Shown: one piece after another, positions 57,851-64,000 of the stretch
Numbering within the stretch: position 1 is the stretch's first letter
Layout: each line of letters begins with the position of its first letter
DNA from: Dallia pectoralis
Lineage: Eukaryota > Chordata > Actinopteri > Esociformes > Umbridae
Direction of reading: 5' to 3'
DNA length: 64,000 nt
Assembly (NCBI GenBank): GCA_029465975.1
Contig: CM055728.1
Coordinates: forward strand, 16,230,205-16,294,204
The notes under the pieces: generated by a model
What the model was told of the DNA's origin: nothing
Databases searched by the model: none
Seen by the model: the letters and a program-made list of their open reading frames with translations, nothing else
Program-made: the position numbers and the translations under genes

Positions 57851-59679
57851 GCCCAATGTCAGCCCATAGACTGCACACACAGACCTGACCTTCCTGGCTC
57901 TGGGTTGTCTTTCACCTGAAGTACTGGGTCAAGTAAGAAGGGGTGCAATGATTCTGACAGGATCATGAAGACAGGACAGCCTCGAAAAAGCGTGGAACCC
58001 TCTACTTCTAGCCTTGTCCACGTCTTCTGCTGAACTGAGAAGGGACGATGTTTTGAATTGAAACCGAATGGCAGAACTGAAGTAAAGAACAGAATGATCT
58101 GGAATGATGGTTGGTGATTGTGATTTCTTGTGTGCAGGGAGACAGGAAGTTATCTCCATGTCTGTGGATCTCTTTGGTCAACTTATATTTTGACCTTTGT
58201 AAGTATGGGTGCTCACACTACGTGTGCCCGTCATGTGTGTGTTCCTTGTTGTTGTGTCATGTTGCGTTACTACGTATGTGAATTGTGTAGCCGAAGCACC
58301 GGGATATAAGAAGGCTATCACAGCCTTACTGAGTGCAGTAATAATTGGCACTATTTTATCTGATGACTGAGTGGAACGTTGACAAATGGCACTTCTCCCA
58401 AGGCGGGACCAGGTGAGCTGCTGTACATTTCTGCTTCCTCTACTGTACAGATTAAGTCACTCTTGTAGCATTAAGTTAATCTATAACTCAAGAGTTATGG
58501 TCATTCCATATTCATCAATCAGAATCTGGACGTATTTATAAGGTTGTGAGAATTCAAACAGAAATTATTTTTCTTAAGAAAATAAATTGGGGGACAAAAG
58601 GATTATGGGATCATGTTATTTCGTGTGTGCTATGAGCATATTATACCGTTTATACTAGCTGAATAATCTGAGTGTCTTGTAAGGAAATGGAGTCATTTAG
58701 ATGAACTGAATGGCTAAGAAAAAGATTGTGCCGTAATGGACTTATGAGCCGAACGCGGGCTAACTCACATCATAAGATTGTGATGCCACAAGCCGATCAG
58801 TCCTTTGAGTTGAGCTATATTGTTTTCTTCAGAGAAGAAACCTGTTAGATCTAATTTTTTAGTAATTGATGAATCATTCGTTTTTGCACTATTGTTCACT
58901 TTATGAGGTTAAAGCAATTACTTGAAATCAAGTTTTGTGTTTTTCCAAAGTCTAATGTTTCCAAAGTGTTGTATCTGAGGGTTTTTGTTTGAAACATACT
59001 ACTGTAACTTTTGGTGGGATTTTTTTTAAAGCAAAGGTGAAATTATTAGCTGTAATCACGTGGTGGGTAGTATTGAGATTGTAGCATAGTAAAGGATATA
59101 TGATCGTGAACATTAAAAAACATTTTGCATTGCATCCATGTTTTTAGCTTGACACAATCGTTTTGGCCTTCGGGGAATATTCTTTTGTCTCTGGTTGTTT
59201 TGCTGCTTTTTGCCATGTGTGCAAGATGAGCGTGTACTTTGTTGTCCTTTATTAATTTTCGTTTTATTTTTCTTGACAATCACTTCTGTGGGTTCATGCT
59301 GATTTGATATCATTGCCATGACTTCGAGCACAGATAAGTAGTGAAACACACAAACGCAGCAAGGAAAACATTTCCTCGTGAATTTGCCTGTAAGGCCCCT
59401 CACACACGTTTGTTCTCTCGTCATGTAATTTCGATATCAGCACTTTTCACGACCTTGTTCGAACTTGTGATGTGACCTATTCTGCTTGTATGTCATTTTT
59501 CTGCACCTATTCCCTCCTAACCTAAATCCTATTAGCGATTCGGGAAGCCTCTAAATGTTTAAAGAAAGCCATATTCTGTCTTCTGACTAAGGAGAAAGTG
59601 ATTAAGAATGTCTCTAGCATAGAAACCATAATAAAAGTAGTGAACTCTAAAAATATGTGACTGAAGTCTCTCCAACAGT
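57851..59679 (+). other. snph 3' untranslated region and downstream
   Basis: The stop codon is followed by non-coding sequence. AATAAA occurs at about 58581 and again near 59632, both possible polyadenylation signals; mammalian SNPH has a long 3' UTR. Minus-strand frames at 59046-59424 and 59522-59713 look random. Confidence 0.5.
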
Positions 59680-59821
59680 CAGGGCCGGTTCGCCTCATAG
59701 ACAGTATAAGCAAATGCTAGGGGCGCCGTTGATCCATAAGGGTGCCAAATGAGTAAAGAAATGTAAATACAATTTGGCTGCGTTGCAAATGGGGGCACCA
59801 TATTGATCAGGGCCGGCCCTG
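59680..59821. mobile_element. 142-bp hAT-type MITE
   Basis: The ends are CAGGGCCGG and its inverted CCGGCCCTG. The flanks are CCAACAGT on the left (59672-59679) and TCAACAGT on the right (59822-59829), seven of eight identical, as expected of an older 8-bp target duplication. CAGGGCCGG is a typical hAT terminus. There is no coding sequence. Confidence 0.8.
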
Positions 59822-60213
59822 TCAACAGTGCATGTTGTATGCTGTGACTTACATAGACAAGCCACATCTGATCAATTGCAATATTGATTCTTCAAAGGAC
59901 CAGTTAGTGGAAGAAAAAAAAACAATTGGGCTGTGTAAATACATTGATTAGGACCTCAACCAAACTATCTCATGTTTCTCAAGCAGTCCGTATGTGTAAA
60001 AAACACCATTCACCTTTCAACAAAATACTCTGTATGTACTCCATGGATTTCCCAGCATTATATCTGTTCCAGTTTTACAGTACCAGCATAGCACTCAACT
60101 TGTTTAACACAGTTCGTCCTCCTGCTGATGCATTGCTATAATCACGTTGTCTGTCTGTCTTGTGACATTTTGTTTTAAAATTTCCTATACCCCAATCCCC
60201 CATCCGATAAACT
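59822..60213. other. Unclassified spacer
   Basis: No gene or repeat structure is recognised. Confidence 0.4.
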
Positions 60214-60302
60214 TGTAACCATGTACTTCTGGTGTTGCTACTAAACCTTACATAACTACCGGTAGTCAGAGTTAGTAGCAACACTAAAAGAACATGGTTA
60301 CA
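60214..60302. repeat. Foldback: 31-bp inverted arms, 27-bp loop
   Basis: The left arm TGTAACCATGTACTTCTGG continuing to GTTGCTACTAA and the right arm (60272-60302) are inverted copies with three mismatches over 31 bp. The loop contains the palindrome CTACCGGTAG. Confidence 0.9.
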
Positions 60303-60619
60303 GATTTATTAATTTTTGCAAAAAACGAATTAACTCACAGTAGCAGAAATTGGAGCATAAGGACGTTCATGTAAAGCCATTTTTATATAGACTTAACATT
60401 GTGAAAATATTTTAGGAAGGTTTTCGGAAGAAAGGTTGTGACATTGACAAAGCAGCAGTCTGAGTTAGGAAAACCTAGTCATTAAACAGAACAGTTACTG
60501 TGTCTTAAATCATTTGAAATTGTACTTTTAATTCAATATATCATTGTTACAAATCTTACCTCAGAAATATTATTTGTGCTTTCTTTGTTTACCCCAATAA
60601 CTGTTTGTCTGAGACTGTC
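60303..60619. other. Unclassified spacer
   Basis: AT-rich sequence with no recognised feature. Confidence 0.4.
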
Positions 60620-61838
60620 ACTGTACACGTGGAACATGCAAAGATATGATTAAGTTTGAGATTGTACCGTACTGTATCTACACAAACACTGTACACGTGG
60701 AACATGCAAAGATATGATTAAGTTTGAGATTGTACCGTGCCGTATCTACACAAACACTGTACATGTGGAACAGGTGAAGATATGATTAAGTTTGAGATTG
60801 TACCGTACCGTATCTACACAAACACTGTACATGTGGAACAGGTGAAGATATGATTAAGTTTGAGATTGTACCGTACCGTATCTACACAAACACTGTACAC
60901 GTGGAACATGCAAAGATATGATTAAGTTTGAGATTGTACCGTACCGTATCTACACAAACACTGTACATGTGGAACAGGTGAAGATATGATTAAGTTTGAG
61001 ATTGTACCGTACCGTATCTACACAAACACTGTACATGTGGAACAGGTGAAGATATGATTAAGTTTGAGATTGTACCGTACCGTATCTACACAAACACTGT
61101 ACACGTGGAACATGCAAAGATATGATTAAGTTTGAGATTGTACCGTACCGTATCTACACAAACACTGTACATGTGGAACAGGTGAAGATATGATTAAGTT
61201 TGAGATTGTACCGTACCGTATCTACACAAACACTGTACATGTGGAACAGGTGAAGATATGATTAAGTTTGAGATTGTACCGTACCGTATCTACACAAACA
61301 CTGTACATGTGGAACAGGTGAAGATATGATTACGTTTGAGATTGTACCGTACCGTATCTACACAAACACTGTACATGTGGAACAGGTGAAGATATGATTA
61401 CGTTTGAGATTGTACCGTACCGTATCTACACAAACACTGTACATGTGGAACAGGTGAAGATATGATTACGTTTGAGATTGTACCGTACCGTATCTACACA
61501 AACACTGTACATGTGGAACAGGTGAAGATATGATTAAGTTTGAGATTGTACCGTACCGTATCTACACAAACACTGTACATGTGGAACAGGTGAAGAAATG
61601 ATTAAGTTTGAGATTGTACCGTACCGTATCTACACAAACACTGTACATGTGGAACAGGTGAAGATATGATTACGTTTGAGATTGTACCGTACCGTATCTA
61701 CACAAACACTGTACATGTGGAACAGGTGAAGATATGATTAAGTTTGAGATTGTACCGTACCGTATCTACACAAACACTGTACATGTGGAACAGGTGAAGA
61801 TATGATTACGTTTGAGATTGTACTGTATCTACACAATC
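60620..61838. repeat. 68-bp minisatellite, ~18 copies, two subtypes
   Basis: Units contain ATATGATTAAGTTTGAGATT and GTACCGTACCGTATCTACAC. Subtype A has ACACGTGGAACATGCAAAG; subtype B has ACATGTGGAACAGGTGAAG. The order starts A-A-B-B-A-B-B-A-B-B, so an A-B-B trimer of about 204 bp is repeated, followed by B copies only, some with TTACGTTTGAG. Confidence 0.97.
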
Positions 61839-62469
61839 TTCAGAGAAATCATTTGAAGTCCCCTTTATGTCATACTGTATTGAATGTATACATTTTTTAT
61901 TTGTGTAATTATTGTCCGATTATTTGTTCGATGTGTGATGGGATCCATTACAGAGGGTTTGAAGTCCTATAACAAACCAGAGATATTTTTCATCTTAAAT
62001 GCCTTGGTGTTTGAGCAGCAACCATAATTAATAGCTATAGATGATCTAAATGTAAATGAAAAATGTTAATGGCAATATTGGTGTTCAGTACAGAAAACAC
62101 TGTTCATGAGTACAGACCCAATGTCACCCCCATAACAACATATAAAGCAAAACCAAAAGGCCCTATATTAAACAGCATGGAGTAAAAACAACCCTTGTCT
62201 CCTTTGTTTTTTTATGATCAAACAAGGTCAGTGAAAGGATTTTTATAAATTGAGGCCATGCTGTATAAAGGAAATGAAGACTTATTGTGGAATTTGCGTT
62301 TTGATTGGCGTCCCGATAAACATTTAACAACTGTGTTCGGTCAAGTGTAATGTTGCCTGTAAAGTATCAAACCGGAGTTCCACTCCTGCTAAATGTCAAA
62401 TTAGTAGCCAATGCATTTGACTAATTAAATGTTGGATATGAGAATTTAATTCGGTCCTTTTAGGGGAAT
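61839..62469. other. Unclassified spacer
   Basis: No gene or repeat structure recognised. Confidence 0.4.
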
Positions 62470-62921
62470 TACAGTTTTACAGTCTCGATTGTTTACACAC
62501 ATTTTCTGAAAGCATGCCTCATATTCTCAGAACTCTACACACAATTCCAAAAAACACACACACAATGGGCAAAACTCCTCAATGCTCCTGCAAAATTAAA
62601 CGTTACATTCAAAATAATGTTATTTCCTCTCAAAAGGGTATTTTGTTTTCAAATGACACACACAAACCATCATATGAACAGACATTTATAAGAACCAGTT
62701 GAACACTGATGTGCTCAATGTAAAACACTGAAAACACTTCTCCATTCATCATAATGACTAAGGCTTTTTTTGGTTCAGTGTTACACATACTACAGACAGT
62801 ACATAAGTGTGTTGTAAAATATTTGAGAATATTGTTCTTATACTCGGAAAACACAAGGTAACAAATATATGTTATTTTGTGTACATCCCATTCCAAACCA
62901 ACACAAAGTTGCATCCTCAGA

Positions 62922-63120
62922 TTATTTCTGCGCAAGACAGTCCAGTGTTGATAAGCTTACCCTATCAATGTTTTGAAACATCTCATTGTTTTCTAGTATT
63001 TTTCTATGCATTTTCCGAAATGTTATGGCATTATTTCCTTGGACCATGTTGATTATTTCAGTTTCCTGTTCAGGAGACAGAAGATGTTCTCGACCACCTT
63101 GTGTTGGTAATCTTTCAGTT
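62922..63120 (-). pseudogene. Mariner (ISRm11-type) transposase, exon 2, truncated
   Basis: After a TTTGTTTGTCAG acceptor the frame completes the split codon and reads TERLPTQGGREHLLSPEQET, then EIINMVQGNNAITFRKMHRK and ILENNEMFQNIDRVSLSTLD. This is the family's second DNA-binding segment, normally followed by L.RN..RMKQ.YRVPFERNS. Here it changes frame at about 62935 (RRNNLRMQLCVGLEWDV in the next frame) and then fades; the DDE core is missing. The intron is 181 bp. Confidence 0.75.
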
Positions 63121-63301
63121 CTGACAAACAAATAGTAAAATACTGTAAATACAAAGTAGGAATACATTTCCCAAATACTTGAAACGTACTTCATTTTTAC
63201 AGTCCTACAGAAAGAGTCCACAGGCAATACTGAGCTACAGTACTCACTGAGTACTGTACTGATATGTAGTAATGCAATTTTCTAGTGAGAGTATTTCTTA
63301 C

Positions 63302-63516
63302 CTATTCTCATTTTGGAAAGTCCGGATGATGGATGCTACAGTGTACCTGCCCAAATTTGGCTGTACTCTTTGCCCAGCTTTCCTCATTGTTAGACCATGG
63401 TTGACCACATGATCAACCAAAGTGTCTCGGATCTCATCAGAAATTATGGTCCTTGGCCTTGCTCTTCCTTGTCCTCCTCCTCTGGCTCTGCCTCTGTTTC
63501 CAATGTTGGCATCCAT
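63302..63516 (-). pseudogene. Mariner (ISRm11-type) transposase, exon 1
   Basis: The frame starts at ATG 63516: MDANIGNRGRARGGGQGRAR, then PRTIISDEIRDTLVDHVVNH and GLTMRKAGQRVQPNLGRYTV ASIIRTFQNENR. It matches the N-terminal basic tail and HTH (R.IISDEIR..LVDHV...G...R.AGQRV.PN...TVASI.RTF) of a family abundant in fish and classed as TcMar-ISRm11. The exon ends at a minus-strand GTAAGA donor, splitting an Arg codon. The reading frame is intact. Confidence 0.8.
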
Positions 63517-64000
63517 TGCTCCAAAACAGAAGAGCTCACCTGTTGCCCTTGTATGCTAAAGCTCTGATTGCTAATTGTAAAGATGTGTGATGGGTGTTTG
63601 CCCATGTGATGAGTCAGTGTTCATATTTGAATGTCAGTGTGTTCCTTGTGAAAACAAGAGATTTTCTTCATGAAAATTGTGCCAAATGCAGAGAATTGTG
63701 TGTAGTGTTTTGAAAAAAGTATGTTTTAGAACTGGAATTTGAGTGTAAAGCAGGAATTGTGCTTGTAGTTTAGCAGAATCGGTTCAGGGGGTTGGTGCAT
63801 GAGTTACATGTTGTGGTCATTGTGTCTCAAGTACCAGTATTTGAGTGTAAACAAATTGAGAAAAACTGTAATTAATCCCTAGAGAAACATTCTCAAAAGT
63901 CTAAATAACTAGTATATTTGTAATAAAATGGAATCCAAACCCAACAAACCACCAGGCAGAAGATGTGTTTTAGATTGTAGTTGATGTGCTGTGGGACATA
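63517..64000. other. Transposon 5' flank and window end
   Basis: 63517-63868 is the 5' non-coding part of the mariner element, and 63871-64000 is flanking DNA without recognised features. Confidence 0.5.

Larger units (their letters stand above)
62472..63868 (-). mobile_element. ISRm11-type mariner transposon, internally deleted
   Basis: The ends CAGTTTT (62472) and AAAACTG (63868) are parts of imperfect inverted repeats of about 30 bp (AATTACAGTTTT...TTGTTTACAC on both sides) and are flanked by TA, the expected mariner target duplication. The 1.4-kb element carries the 5' half of a transposase gene on the minus strand, described in separate entries. The sequence between 62472 and 62920 has no catalytic domain. 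Confidence 0.8.

Overview
This 64 kb window is nuclear DNA from a ray-finned fish. The evidence is an interrupted vertebrate gene structure (GT-AG introns, a GPCR terminal exon, a syntaphilin gene) and a dense load of fish-type transposons (Tc1/mariner, ISRm11-type mariner, hAT, piggyBac, L2-like LINEs, Ty3/gypsy-like LTR elements). Several short repeats look like those common in salmonid and pike genomes, so a protacanthopterygian is my guess, but that is memory-based inference. No bacterial operon, CRISPR array, rRNA or tRNA gene was found.

Two host genes are supported, both on the + strand. At the left are the last two coding exons of a neurotensin receptor (ntsr1-like, 3944-4025 and 5904-6153); the earlier exons lie outside the window. 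At the right is most or all of the coding region of syntaphilin (snph), in four exons (50192-50334, 55276-55386, 55594-55746, 56242-57850) whose three introns are all phase 2. About 44 kb of repeat-rich DNA separates them. A decayed pair of collagen-like exons at 39034-39280 is the only other hint of a host gene.

Layout: 0.3-2.2 kb hAT and piggyBac transposase relics; 2.6 kb a small hairpin-bearing array; 3.9-6.2 kb ntsr1 3' end; 6.5 kb a Tc1-like foldback element; 10.3-13.6 kb a CA-rich array and a 2.1 kb array of 27-bp units; 14.9-18.5 kb 50-bp and 57-61-bp arrays; 18.5-19.4 kb LINE and Tc1 relics; 21.5-23.9 kb 62-bp and 17-bp arrays; 25.6-29.2 kb a broken hAT element into which a 1.2 kb long-inverted-repeat transposon inserted; 30.7 kb a hAT MITE; 31.2-32.9 kb a complete but non-autonomous LTR retrotransposon; 35.7-36.1 kb a related solo LTR; 36.4-39.0 kb a short array, Tc1 relics and a LINE tail; 41.6-42.7 kb a repeat and a relic of a multicopy protein gene; 43.4-49.4 kb three arrays and an L2-like LINE; 50.2-57.9 kb snph, with two 27-bp arrays in its first intron; 59.7-63.9 kb a MITE, a foldback, a 68-bp array and a truncated mariner with an intron.

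Roughly 12 kb (about a fifth) of the window is tandem repeat in some fifteen unrelated arrays. Most long open frames here are by-products of those arrays. The strongest new observations are the mobile-element insertions that can be proved from internal evidence: matching target-site duplications, a reading frame that closes when the nested element is removed, and a solo LTR whose unoccupied site is preserved in a neighbouring duplicate.
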